Below are positions 27,901-39,300 of a stretch of DNA of 64,000 nt, piece after piece. Within the stretch, counting starts at the first letter, position 1. Each line of letters begins with the position of its first letter. The position numbers were made by a program, and so were the translations under genes. Location of the stretch: NCBI GenBank assembly GCA_048013815.1, contig CM106585.1, positions 1,860,001 to 1,924,000 of the forward strand. The letters run 5' to 3'. Origin of the DNA: Setoptus koraiensis. Its lineage: Eukaryota; Arthropoda. A model generated the notes under the pieces. That model saw nothing but the letters and a program-made list of their open reading frames with translations. It was not told the DNA's origin and ran no database searches.

Positions 27901-29913
27901 AATTCATTGATCGTGTGCGCTAATAATCGTCACCGGTCATCATTGTGACCAGAGCCAAAGGGACTATTGCGACTGTTGCGACCATTGAGACTATTGAGAC
28001 TGTCGAGAGACTCAATAGTGTTGTTGTTGTTGTTGTTGTGTAATTCTAATGAGGGAGCCCCAACTCAATCGCAATATATCAAGCAGAAGAAGTGGGCCAC
28101 CATTAAAAAGTATCCATTCTGTCTGAATGGTTGCTAATGGCGCTCTTATTACTTATTGCACGGTGAGCCGATATGAGCGATAATGTAATGTGAGAGTTAC
28201 ATTGCTTGTTGTGTCCAGTGCGCCTATTGGTTTGGCCAGTGTACGAGACTAGCGCTGCCAGCGGTAATCGATTATGTTAATCAATATCATCGAGCCTCAA
28301 CTGTTATACCAGGCTGGTTGTTGTATCATTTTTGCACCACCAACGTCAAGCACGTGCAAGCCAAAAGTACTTTACTTATATCTGACGCAGCGCGCGTGTT
28401 GACTAAATTTGCGCGCTGCCTCAATTGAGACGAGATTTGCCCTTGTTGGCTTGTTGTTGGCTTGTTGTTGGTGTCAGTGTCGGTGTTGTTGCGCTGGGGT
28501 CACGCTGTTCACGCTGCCGACGATGACACACAAGCGGCTATTGCGTCAGTGCTGCAAATCAAATGTAACAGTCGATGGTTGTTGATGGCTGGCTTAAATT
28601 GATTCACTGGCAAACTAAATGTCGTTGCATTAGCGTATCGTTTTGACGCTTGCTGCATCGTGTGCCGAGCATGATGCAATCCAATTCACGTCGTCATGTT
28701 GTGTGAATAGTGCCGTTGTTGTTGTTGTCGTCGTTGTTGTTGTTGTTGTTGTTGTTGTCGCTGTTGTTGTTTGTGGCCCGCGGACGCTGATGAGCGCGCA
28801 TCAATTAACATTGCCGTTTGTCAACAATGACAACACCACCAACGGCAACTGCAACAACTGCGACGACTGCGACATTTGCAACAACTGCAACAACCGACTG
28901 ATGGCGGCAACTGGACGCGACGTAACGGGCACGCCGGTTGCGAGCACTTTTCAGCGTCGCTCGGTCGCTGCCGAGTGAGAGCGGGCCAATTTGTTGTCGG
29001 GTTGTCCATTGTGGCTCTATTCTGGCCAGAGGTTGGGCCTATTTTCGGTTCGAGCGGACACCGCGGTCGGATTTGCGGATATACACAAATACACATAGAA
29101 ATATAATATATAAACACACGCAAACACAAGCAGCGGGGCGCACCTAGCGCGCCGGCAAACCGGCAAACCAGCGCGCCAGCACGCCGCATACGGGCCAGGC
29201 TCGGGCGAGCTGGTAATCCTTTGGCGAGAGAATCCCTGGCGAGAATCGTCTGCCTCTGAGAATCGTTGCCCGATCGGGCCACTTTGGTGTTTGCGCGGCG
29301 CTTGTTGTGGTCACGCTTCTTACTTGTCGGACAGGAACGCGGGGGTGGACAGGAACATTATTTGCGGTTTCGCGCACCCAATCAAACAACAATGGCCATT
29401 ATCGTGATTATCGTCGCGGTCATAATCACCCGCTGCCAGGACGGGCAAGCTGCAACCGGTTGCAGCCCTAAATGAAGCGTTGAAACAGATAATCGACGAC
29501 AATTGTGGTTATGCTTGCCCACAATCATCGTCCCCATAAACACACAGCAAAATACACAAAAGTGAACACATACACACAATTAACTCCAGGCCCAGAAGCC
29601 AATCGTCGGGCTGACATTGTGGACATTGGGCACATTGTGGCCGCAACCCGACGGCACAACTAAATTTGCGTTAAACGAATCGATGAATGGTCACTTTGGT
29701 GCGTCGGCCAACGAGCTACCACGGCCAACCTGATTGAGACATGCACGCCGTGTGTCACACACACAACAAGTAAAATATTCTAATTTTAATTAATTGAATT
29801 TTGCATACCGACCGTATCATCGCCACCAGCGATCGCCACCAGCCACCAGCCATCGCTAGCAGCCATCGCCACCAGCCATCGCTAGCAGCGTAAAGTTCGC
29901 TTCAGTGCGATTG

Positions 29914-29937
29914 TTTGCGAGTCGAATGACTCGCAAA
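29914..29937. repeat. perfect 10-bp stem with GAAT loop
   Basis: TTTGCGAGTC at 29914-29923 pairs with 29928-29937 across a 4-nt loop. Confidence 0.8.
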
Positions 29938-31584
29938 TGAGTTTCAATTTCGCATTCGAACGAGCGTTCCATTCAATTCGTTTCGAGTTTGCGACGCCAA
30001 TTCAGCAATTGGCACTTGCAAACTGCGCGGCTTTCTATGGCAGCCTGGAAAATTGAATTGAATGCATGCAGTTGCAAATGATAATCAAACAATTCCGTTG
30101 TGCCATTTAATCAGGCGAGCACGCTGACAGTTTTGTCGTCATCATCATTATCATGCCGATTTAGAGAAGCTCCAGCTACCGGGCTAGCTACCGAAAAATG
30201 TCTGACAATTATGGTTGTGTGCACGAGCTATTTGAGCTATTTTAATTTATCTCGTACGCAAATGACATCTCGACAGTGGCCCATTGAAACTGTTGAACTG
30301 GACAGTGCAATATTCAAATAAGCTCGCGTTGTTGCAAACGCTGCCCAATGATTAATGACCAATGATTAATGGATGCAAAACCACACAGCGATATTCATAT
30401 ATTTATTATTATTTATTTATCTCTTTATCTAGATTCCTTTCCTGTGCGCCAGCGGTCACAGTGCGCGCCGAACGCTGCGCCATTTTGGCCGCGCTCATTT
30501 ATTGCGCCCATTTATTGCGCCCACTGGCGACCAAAACTCTCACCTATACACAACACACATAATAATATCGCAACATTTGAATAGCATTACAATATACTCA
30601 TTATGTGTTATTATCGTGTTGCTGGCGATTACAAGCACGTAATAGCGCGATATAGGTTGCAAACACCGTTACTCGGCTCTTATAGGCTCTTTCGGGCTCT
30701 TTCACTGTGTGTGTCTTATCAGAATTGTGGTCATTAGCGGAATTATGCGCGCGTTTTCAGCACACTGCGCACTGATATTCTTATACGCACACTGTAAAAT
30801 GGTGGGTGCGGTAAAGCCTCTAGCGGACAAAACAAGATTTGCCAAGTTTGTGTTGGACAAAGGACAACACGCGGCCGCAGACAGGTGAGCTAGCCTGACA
30901 AGCGAGCGCAAACTTTTGTCTTTGGATTTCACCGTTAGTTTGTTTGTTTGTTTGGCTCTGTGTGTCTTTGTGTTGTGTGAGCAGCGATATGGCAAACACG
31001 AGACCATTGGCGCACAAACCATTGGCCAGAGCAGCCCGAGGCGCTGCTCTGGCCCGACAATAATCCCCAACAATCCAGTCGGTTGGCTACACTGCTTGTA
31101 ATACACTGACGCCGCCATTGTAGATGATTTGATTTGACACACAAATGACAGCCGACCGCTGTCTTGTCATTTGTGCGTGCGTGTGCGTGTACGTGTGCGT
31201 GGGTGCACAGGATCGGGATGAACAGGATCGGATAAACAGGGTCGGATAAACAGGCTTGGGCCAGCGACCATTGGCACAAACTTTGTGCCACAAAGAGCCA
31301 AATGACAAATGACAACAGTCGGCTCGCTCTTAAATTAATGGTCACGTGTTTATGACAGATATCTGACGCGAGAGGCGCCACGAGGCAGCGCAACCGCGCC
31401 ACTCTGACAAGCGCTCAAACGCTCCACGGCTGACAGGCGCTGAAGGGTTGTATCTTGACAGTTGTGCCAGCTGATTCTTGTTGTTGTTGCTGGTGCGTTT
31501 GACGGCCATCACCATGGTGACAGTTAACGTGTGCGTGCGTGTCCATTAGCGGTGGTCACTCGCCACTTTCGCCTTGTTATTTGG

Positions 31585-31655
31585 CCACTCGGCCATTCGG
31601 CCATTTCGCCATTTCGCCATTTGGCCATTTGGCCATTTCGTCATTTCGACTCTCG
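31585..31655. repeat. 9-10-bp repeat (GGCCATTT/CGCCATTT type)
   Basis: Seven to eight short units in tandem. Confidence 0.75.
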
Positions 31656-31689
31656 CTCGATGTATAATTCATAATCATCGCACCGTCGA

Positions 31690-31860
31690 CTTGGTGCCGT
31701 GTCGATGAAATGCGATATCTCGATGACATCTCGCTGATACATCGACGATATCGCGATGATGTCGCGATGATACCTCGATCATGTCGCGATCATGTCGATG
31801 TGATCGTATCGAGATATCGAGATATCGAGATATTGAGATATCACCGAGAGATGATATCGC
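31690..31860. repeat. GATATCGA/GATGATGTCGC-rich degenerate repeat
   Basis: A diffuse run of CGATGATATC-like units. It ends in four close GATATCGA or GATATTGA units between about 31810 and 31845. Confidence 0.65.
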
Positions 31861-33334
31861 GGATTCGAGTTTGATTTATTGTCTTGAGCGAGCGGCAACA
31901 TGTCGCCACCGGCAGCCTCATCTGGCGACCAGTATGCGAAGCTCCGATTGTCCGGCGAGAACGCACACTTATAGGTAAGACTTGTTGTGCCCAGTGGCTG
32001 TCGATTTGAAAGTCGTGATTTCATTTTATTTTACATTTTGCTCGCTGTATCATGTTTTTGCGGCCCTCGTTTTCGGGCATCTCGTCGGGCCGGCAAACAC
32101 AGCGAGATGCAAGAGCGAAATGCAAGAGCAGAAATGGAATGAATTGTAATTGTTGTGCATTGTAATGACGGCCGGGCCGGGCCGGACCGGACCGGCGAGG
32201 TGTGCGGTGTCGTGTGTGTTGTCGGCGTTATCATCGTGCGCGCCGTATTCATCGTTTGTTTCAATTATGTGCAAATTGTTTCAGCAAACAACGGTAGCAT
32301 TTGCACGGCCAATTATTCCATCCATTATTATATCTGGCCAGAGTTTGCGTGCTCTCGTTTCATCTTCTTTTTGTCCAACAAACAGCGGATTGGATTGTGA
32401 GTTTTGCCGGCGAAACTCTTTGCTTTTCTGTGCGATGGCTCTCATAATACATGATATATCTATTGCGCGAAGAGAGTTTGCTATTATTAAATTGTATTTA
32501 TTGTGTGTCACGCCGGCCGACGGCAGCGAATTACACGATCTCTTCACACACTTGTTTGCCACTGTCTAGAGCTTGTGCGCCATCTAGCGCCGCTCTGGAC
32601 TCTAGACTGTTGCCTGTAGACTGCGGGGTCTGCACGCCAGACTGCAGAGTCGAGAATCGAGGCTCGCGAGAAATCCGCCCAATGAATAATGCCGCCGACG
32701 CAAACAGTCCCAGGAATGCAAATGCGGCGGACGCGCCAAATGCGACAAGTGCGACAAGTGCCCGACTGCCGGCCCAACGGCAGCCCGGCTCGGCCCGGCA
32801 GAATTGCTGCCGTTGTTGTTGTTGTTGTTGTTGTTTTCGCTGTTGTTGTTGTTGTCGCTGTTGTTGTCGCTGCTGTTGTTGCGAAGAGATTTGACACTTT
32901 GTTCGGGTTCAAATAATGGCCAGGCAAGCGTGTTCCCACTGCGAGCGATTAAGGCAGCAAAAAGTTGTCTTGATAACGTGTACGACGAGACGGCAGCAAA
33001 ATTTAAATGTGACAAGCGAAGATGGACAACGGCAGAGACACACAGACTGGCCAACTGACAGAGAATTGATTGGTGTTGGACAGGTGGCAGTGGCACTGGT
33101 TGCGTACAACGACATTGCAGTTGGCATTGTTGTTGCCATTGTCGTTGTAGTGCAGCGAAAAGTTAACAGCAATTATAAACAACAACAGAAGCAATAACAA
33201 GTCAAATTGTTGTAGTCACTAAGCATTCAATTATTGGTCATCGTCGTGAAATCGCGACTGGTTACGCAACCGGTCGCCACTGGCACTGCTCATGATCGCG
33301 GTGCATCCTCTTCTCTGCTTCGCTGCTCCGATGC

Positions 33335-33425
33335 TGACCGATCCAGAGCCCGATCCAGAGCCCAATCCAGCGCCGAGTCCGGTGCCAAATCCAAAGCCAA
33401 ATCCAAAGCCAAATCCAGAGTGCAG
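33335..33425. repeat. 12-bp repeat (CCAAATCCAAAG/CCCGATCCAGAG)
   Basis: About seven 12-bp units. On plus they read as Asn/Asp-Pro-Lys/Glu-Pro repeats and on minus as Gly-Phe or Trp-Ile repeats. This is a repeat artefact rather than a gene. Confidence 0.8.
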
Positions 33426-34993
33426 AGCCGAGTGCAGTGGCGAATCCAATGCGAAAATGTTTTGTAAAAATGTTGCTCACAACATGTTGAGAATATACGA
33501 AATAAAATTGATAATAATAATAAAAATAATCGTGAGCATTGTCTGACTGCTTGCAGCGCCAGCAATTCGCAATTGGCTGCGGATGGCACTGTTGCGTTGG
33601 TCACAAGCGTTCACTTGTTTTGCATCCACGTTTGCCGGGACGTTTCACCAGGTTACTTCCTATTGCTTGCAAGGTATTGGTTGTAATTATTCAGGCAATT
33701 ATAATCACGAGTTGCGCCTGAAATGTGTGATTGACGGGCGCAACATGTTTTGGGTTAACTCCTCCAATTAGATGCTCTGTTGCTTGGCCATTTTGCTCTC
33801 TGTTGCTGGCACGAATGTTGATTTTGATTTGTATTATCATTTTGTTATGTAACGGTTGCAGCATAACATTCAGTGTATTGCGCGTCTTAGTCGCATTCGA
33901 GCCTTCAATTGACTTGTGAATCGACTTGTGAGCGTGCTAATAATAGCAAACAAAATGTTGTTAGCACAACATTGTTTGTCGGACAACATGCCGGGATTGT
34001 GTTGGAACATTGTATAGATTTATAGGCTCGATATCGAACGTTGATTGCGATCAAATTGCGTTCGAACAACTCTCACAAATCAAACACAACTCAAACCAAT
34101 GCAAAACTCCATTTGTTGCCACCTACAACTGCATTTAACTGACCATTTGTAGAGACATAGACAAAATGATGACAGACAACTGATGAGACGGGAACGTGAT
34201 TGATTCGAGAAACGGATTTGCATAAGTTTTGCACAGTTGATAGAGACACACACACAAGCATGGAAACAATTAGTTGCATAATGGCATGCAGCCAGTTATT
34301 CAACATTTTAACTTGCTGTAAATTTGAGCGAGAGATTAAATCAAAATCGGAATCAATCATCATGACTTATCATGTCAACAATACTAATACAACTAATAGT
34401 AACTAATAATAGCTAATAGTTGTTGTGTCATCACCTCGCCCAACACAAAAGCATGACACATTAGCGAGCCGATGCAATGTCCACCACATACTACACACTA
34501 CATACTATGTACAGCAAATCCGAGTCCATGTACACAACACATCGAGTCGCATTTTTTGCTGCTGTTGTTCAGTTGTCCATCTGAATGCTTTGTCCAGACC
34601 AACAATAAGTTGCTCCGGACAAAGCTGTGCATTGTGTTCCATTCATTCAGCTGCTTGTGCTTTTTTTTAATCTCTCTAGTTATATAACATGGTAGTACCA
34701 AACCAGTGGCCAGATAACAAATTAGATAGACATGAAGAAGGAGTCTTTGTTTGAGCCATCATACACGACAAATCACTGCACTGCCGGCCAATCTATCTCT
34801 GTTGGTCAGCTGTTCATCATAGATAAATCATATAATGTGTCAGCATTACATCATACTACAACAATTACATTATAATGGACAATACCTGTCTCATGGTTAG
34901 CACTGGCGCCGTCGTTAGGCCACAATTATGTAATCAACAGTTGATGCGGTTGCTATGAGCACAAACACACTGATACTCTGAGTTTACATATAA

Positions 34994-35062
34994 TATCAGT
35001 GTTTATAGTATCAGTGTTTGTAGTATCGGTGTTTGCAGTGTCAGTGTTTGCAGTGTCAGTGG
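34994..35062. repeat. 15-bp minisatellite (TATCAGTGTTTATAG type)
   Basis: Five units with gradual drift. An inverted copy of the unit (CACTGATACT) lies just upstream near 34970, so the start can fold into a hairpin. Confidence 0.8.
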
Positions 35063-35529
35063 GCCTCACAAGTCTAAATACAATTACACGATAATAATGT
35101 AGCCACTGTGTATTAATAAGTCAATTAGCCTCTTGCTGACCAGCATTATTTACATTGACTTACTTTACAAGTTGTGGGTAGCAGTTCATTATAGATTTGC
35201 TGCAAACCTCGCTGGATACATTGCAATACAAGACCATTATATATTATTATAATATTATATATAATATTATGTATAAGGCCAAATGATGGTGCGCAACAAA
35301 AAGTACACATTGCATGCTAGTAATGGTAGTAATAATATGGCACTAATAATAGCAATGCTAATGTTAGTTAGACTGATGATGCAACAATGACTCAAATGAA
35401 ATGTCCACTGTCCACTGTGTGTCTGTCATTAGAGCAAATCCATTGGCAATCTCTCTCTCTCGCTCTCTGTATACTATCGCGTTATAACAACTGTGATAGA
35501 TGATATATATTTAATCCAATTGAACCACT

Positions 35530-35632
35530 CAGTCGAAATGAATTCAGATGAAACGAGTCGAAACGAGACGAAATGAAACGAATCCAATCGAATCGAATCG
35601 AGACCAAACGAAATGGAACGAAACGAAATGTA
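35530..35632. repeat. purine-rich 5-bp repeat (CGAAA/TCGAA)
   Basis: About 100 bp of drifting GAAACGA, GAATCGA and GAAATGA units. Confidence 0.75.
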
Positions 35633-36154
35633 AAGAATATCGATGTGTCAATCAAATGCACTTACTCAACAATAACACTATAGCCGTAACTATACCAACA
35701 TGCTAAATAATCTATCTACAACAAGATTAGTCAATGAAATAAGCTGCTGCATTGCATAATAGCTTTGGGCAGTGGTCGTAATCATGAAATCATGTAGTAA
35801 AGGGGGGCCATATGTTAGTACATGTAGATGTGTCGCGAGATTGTTCACTTGATATCAATTCGTAGTGTTCAATGCACATTAATGATAATGTGTATGTCGC
35901 CCGTACATTGGTGAGTGTGCCAATTCATGCATAAGAAATTACAATATCTTGACATTAAATTGCTTTATCCACTCAGCAAACACTAGCAAATATAACTATG
36001 CAAACACATCTCACACTCCATCGGACATGTCCAGCATATATCGCCTACATCTAACAGATATATACCGTATATATGCGACTGTGCCACCGATGACATTGTG
36101 CGAACCGAGACATTAACGTATGTGACAAATTTTGCAAACATGACATGATTATGA

Positions 36155-36215
36155 CCCGATTATTGCCTGATTGTTACATGATTATTGCATGATTATTACA
36201 TGATTATTACAAATT
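36155..36215. repeat. 13-bp repeat (ATGATTATTACAT type)
   Basis: Four to five imperfect units of ATGATTATTACAT. Confidence 0.7.
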
Positions 36216-36829
36216 CATATTGGCCAAGATTCCAGTTTGATCATCTTTGCGCAAAACCGCTACATTTGTTGCTGTAATGTTTGTTTTCGTGTGGCAAAAT
36301 CTGTCAAATGGGCATTGTTATATAATGCTAACAAGCTGACATGAATATGAATGTGTCAACTTGTCAGTGCTCACGAAGCGTGCGATGTCATCCTTTTGTG
36401 TGTCTCTTCTCGGTCTATTTGTGCTATTTGTTTACTGATCAAATGCGAACCAAATATTGGCTCACAGCAGCACACATATCCCGGCATATATGGCCTAGCT
36501 AGCCCACCACTGGCTAGCCTAGATAATAATGAGAATATAATTGCAGATTGTTGGGTAATGGCGTTGCCATTAGTGGTGGCCATTTCATTAGTTTCGATTG
36601 TCTTGTTCTATACTAATTCTGTTGTAGTTTATGTTGTGTTCGAGATACAGTAAACAACAGATTCGCGTCTCATGTGATCCATTTACAAGTTTACAGGTTA
36701 GCTGCCAACTGACAAAACAAATCTAGCAAGAGCAACAAAAACTCTTACCTAACTGGATAATCTTTGAGCTTGGCGCCAACAAACAAACTTGCAGACAATG
36801 TATCAAATCTACTTTCATACTGCTGCCAT

Positions 36830-37439
36830 CTATATATTGTTGTGTATACAAAGTAATATCCAATAGATCACCATACTTGATCGCACCATGAATGAACTTA
36901 GTTTGTCACACACGAGATACAGTATGTAAGCGATGAACAACGGTGCGTTTGTTACAACAATGTTAGCGATGACTTGTACAGATGACGATGAATCATAAAT
37001 TGTTGGAAACATTGTTGCCGTTGGTTATGTCTGTGGACTAGACGGCCAGAATCATGTGATATCTGTCTTACAGGAGTGGTATGCAGTTGTCTCCATAGAT
37101 GCAGATAGTGGCTGGCTAGATAATTCCGCTTACAATGCAGTGATGGTGACAAGGTCAGGCTATATAAGGCCAATATCTCATAGGCAATTGTGAATGTATG
37201 AGCGAAACTAGTTTACTTTTCATATCATCACTATCATTATATAGGTGTTGTTGTTTTTCACTGAAAATTTCTATCACTTTGCATCGCCCAACAACAGTTG
37301 ACGCCATCGCCGAGCCAGTATAGTTATAAACAACTTCAGTAACCATTGACGCTGATTGTGTTACCTTGATACAGGGGCCTGATTGAAGCGATTGCTTAAT
37401 TAGAAGAAAAAAAATAACTAACTTGTAAATTGAGTACAC
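36830..37439 (-). other. unresolved minus-strand ORFs with membrane-like segments
   Basis: On the minus strand, 37155-37439 reads a hydrophobic leader-like stretch (YKLVIFFLLIKQ) followed by a Cys-containing, Asn-glycosylation-like segment. No in-frame ATG precedes it before the upstream stop. A second minus frame, 36830-37012 (ATG at 37012), is hydrophobic. They could be remnants or exons of a membrane or secreted protein, but I found no splice pattern that joins them. Some of the hydrophobicity comes from a poly-pyrimidine tract. I do not recognise the family. Confidence 0.2.
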
Positions 37440-37476
37440 TTGAACATTCTTGTAACATCATTTTAATGCGCTCAAC

Positions 37477-38133
37477 ATGACTGAACAAGACCAAGATGTC
37501 ATAGAGTTGATACCCGAACTATGCAGACAATTTTACCACTTGGGATGGGTCACGGGAACGGGCGGCGGTTTATCAATTAGGGCAAACAATAAGATTTTTG
37601 TCGCTCCATCGGGCGTGCAAAAGGAACGCATAAAACCGGACGATTTATTTATTTACGACAATCAAGGCGACAACATCTTGCATACTCCCAGTAATAAACA
37701 ATTGAAACCAAGCGAATGTTTGCCTCTTTTCATGGTGGCCTACCAAGATAGGGATGCCAATTGTGTAATTCATAGCCATTCGCACTGGGCAAATCTTGCT
37801 ACCTCGATGGGTAGTGGACAAAAGGAGTTTGTGATCAAAGATCAAGAGATGATTAAGGGAATCAAGAGAGGCTCCACCAATACGAATCACACATATCACG
37901 ACGAACTGGTTGTGCCCATCATAGAAAATACGGCATTTGAAAAAGATTTACAATTGTCGCTAAAAAAAGCAATAGCTGATTACCCCCACACAAATGCCGT
38001 GTTAGTTCGCAATCATGGCGTATATGTTTGGGGTAAATCGTGGCAAAATGCCAAAACTATGGCCGAATGCTACGATTATCTGTTTAGATTACAAGTTACC
38101 AAAAAGTGCCTAATGGGCAATGTGTTTAATTAA
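37477..38133 (+). CDS. methylthioribulose-1-phosphate dehydratase (APIP/MtnB family)
   Basis: Cytosolic zinc enzyme of the methionine salvage pathway. It dehydrates 5-methylthioribulose 1-phosphate to the 2,3-diketo compound. The protein has 218 residues in a single exon from the ATG at 37477, slightly shorter than human APIP only at the N terminus. It shows the family hallmarks LCRQFYHLGWVTGTGGGLSI near the start and APSGVQKERI. The zinc ligands are H99 and H101 (IHSHSH) and H180 (RNHGVYVW). The catalytic Glu is E124 (DQEMIKGI), and C81 matches the active-site Cys of animal APIP. In animals this aldolase class II-type protein is also reported to inhibit apoptosome signalling; that role cannot be read here. 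It is followed after about 350 bp by NDUFS4 on the same strand. Confidence 0.95.
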   Translation: MTEQDQDVIELIPELCRQFYHLGWVTGTGGGLSIRANNKIFVAPSGVQKERIKPDDLFIYDNQGDNILHTPSNKQLKPSECLPLFMVAYQDRDANCVIHSHSHWANLATSMGSGQKEFVIKDQEMIKGIKRGSTNTNHTYHDELVVPIIENTAFEKDLQLSLKKAIADYPHTNAVLVRNHGVYVWGKSWQNAKTMAECYDYLFRLQVTKKCLMGNVFN

Positions 38134-38273
38134 TAAGATGAAACTCTTATACCTCTGATATCTCGATCGAAAACTTCGTTACAGACTATTCGTGTACATG
38201 CTGATTTAGATATTACTTGTTCACTCAATTTTGACGTGCAAACTTTTTAAAAAACGCGCCCAAGAATATACAA

Positions 38274-38279
38274 AATAAA
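38274..38279 (+). terminator. AATAAA polyadenylation signal of the APIP gene
   Basis: It lies about 140 nt after the stop codon in AT-rich sequence and about 200 nt before the NDUFS4 start, so it separates the two transcripts. Confidence 0.5.
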
Positions 38280-38478
38280 AACAAACCCCGATTGACCTTG
38301 CAGTAGAATAGATTTATATCAACCTGGTACGCTTAGCTAGTCTCATTTAAACTTGATTATTTATTATTAACTTGGTAGTTATATTACAATCACTACAACT
38401 GGCAATTAATTCATTCTTACATACCCTTTCCTAACACAACACCGGATTCAATAGCCCGTATCTGGCGAGCCTGCAAAC

Positions 38479-38994
38479 ATGTCTAAACTGGTGTTTAGTA
38501 ATCTTAAACTGTTGACCACTCGTCCCATGCTCACTCAAACTGTGGCCAACATATCAGACTATTATCCACAATATCCCATGCAGAAGCCCACGGAGAAAAC
38601 CGTCGAGCCCCAGAGAAAGTTAGACGAAAGTCCCATGTTGCCTGATCTAGCAGTTACTACAGGTGTACCTCACGAGCATATTCATACCAGACGAGTCAGA
38701 ATATCAAAGCCATCTAAAAATGTCATGCAATCGGGCACAAACTATATGAATAAATGGAAAATTGAGTTTGAGACACGTGAACGATACGAAAATTGGCTCA
38801 TGGGATGGACCTCAACTAGAGACCCTCTATCCAACATGTCTGTGACTTTTACCAACAAAGAGGATGCCATTGCATTTTGTGAGAAAAACAATTGGTATTG
38901 GTTCGTCGAAGAACAACCAGAGAGAAAAATTAGAAGGAAAAATTATGGAGACAACTTTGCTTGGAATAGAAGAACAAGATTAGGAAACAAATAG
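38479..38994 (+). CDS. NDUFS4: NADH dehydrogenase iron-sulfur protein 4 (complex I 18-kDa subunit)
   Basis: Accessory subunit of mitochondrial complex I, needed for assembly and stability of the NADH-oxidising arm on the matrix side. It has 171 residues in one exon from the ATG at 38479. Residues 1 to about 45 form a basic, acid-poor presequence suited to mitochondrial import. The conserved ETC_C1-type domain fills the C-terminal half. Diagnostic pieces are RVRISKPSKNVMQSG, WKIEFETRERYENWLMGW, DPLSNM and the end YGDNFAWNRRTR. The length matches the animal family (about 175). A likely signal for its 3' end is the variant AATAAG near 39027. Confidence 0.95.
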   Translation: MSKLVFSNLKLLTTRPMLTQTVANISDYYPQYPMQKPTEKTVEPQRKLDESPMLPDLAVTTGVPHEHIHTRRVRISKPSKNVMQSGTNYMNKWKIEFETRERYENWLMGWTSTRDPLSNMSVTFTNKEDAIAFCEKNNWYWFVEEQPERKIRRKNYGDNFAWNRRTRLGNK

Positions 38995-39300
38995 TTCATC
39001 TTTGTTATGTTATGCAATCTAGTGAATGAATAAGAATATATACACCACATGTTAATAGTTGTAGATAAAATTCGCTACTGCTTGCCTGAAATTAATTGAG
39101 AGATGCTGAATTGTTGTTTCTAGATTCAATTATTCTTTTAACAATCTTGATTCTAACTACAATTTTATTATGTGATCAAAATATTTTCTGCTGGTCCTGC
39201 CGTGCGTGGCCGCTCTTTATACCTCATAGGTCACTCGAAAAGAGCCGATTATACATGTTGACAGTGTGAGCATATGCAATTAAAATCCTTGTTCTTTCTA

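Larger units (their letters stand above)
24958..36829. other. long gene-free region
   Basis: No ORF here has convincing protein features. Content shifts gradually from GC-richer, GGCC/CAATTG-rich DNA to AT-richer DNA after about 33.5 kb. It contains minisatellites and hairpins listed separately. Two short exon-like strings are discussed among the findings and rejected items (31898-31972 on plus and 33680-33770 on plus), but neither can be tied to a gene. Confidence 0.5.

Noticed and set aside
28643-28978. Poly-Val plus ORF and its minus partner
   Set aside because: Read through a TTG repeat; the flanks lack coding character.
31779-32024. Minus-strand frame with a WD40-like string (CAFSPDNRSFAYW)
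   Set aside because: Only one short match; the rest is a GATATC repeat and no neighbouring WD repeat exists on either side.
33292-33546. Asn-Pro-Lys-Pro repeat ORF
   Set aside because: A 12-bp repeat artefact; the same repeat gives equally long ORFs on minus.
33583-33771. Plus-strand ORF containing LRLKCVIDGRNMFWVN, resembling Ig strands B and C
   Set aside because: No second Cys or other strands nearby, the frame closes at once, and the putative upstream intron would be only about 20 nt.
36351-36653. 100-codon plus ORF with hydrophobic segments
   Set aside because: Non-ATG start, no family resemblance, and no splice signals linking it to other exons.
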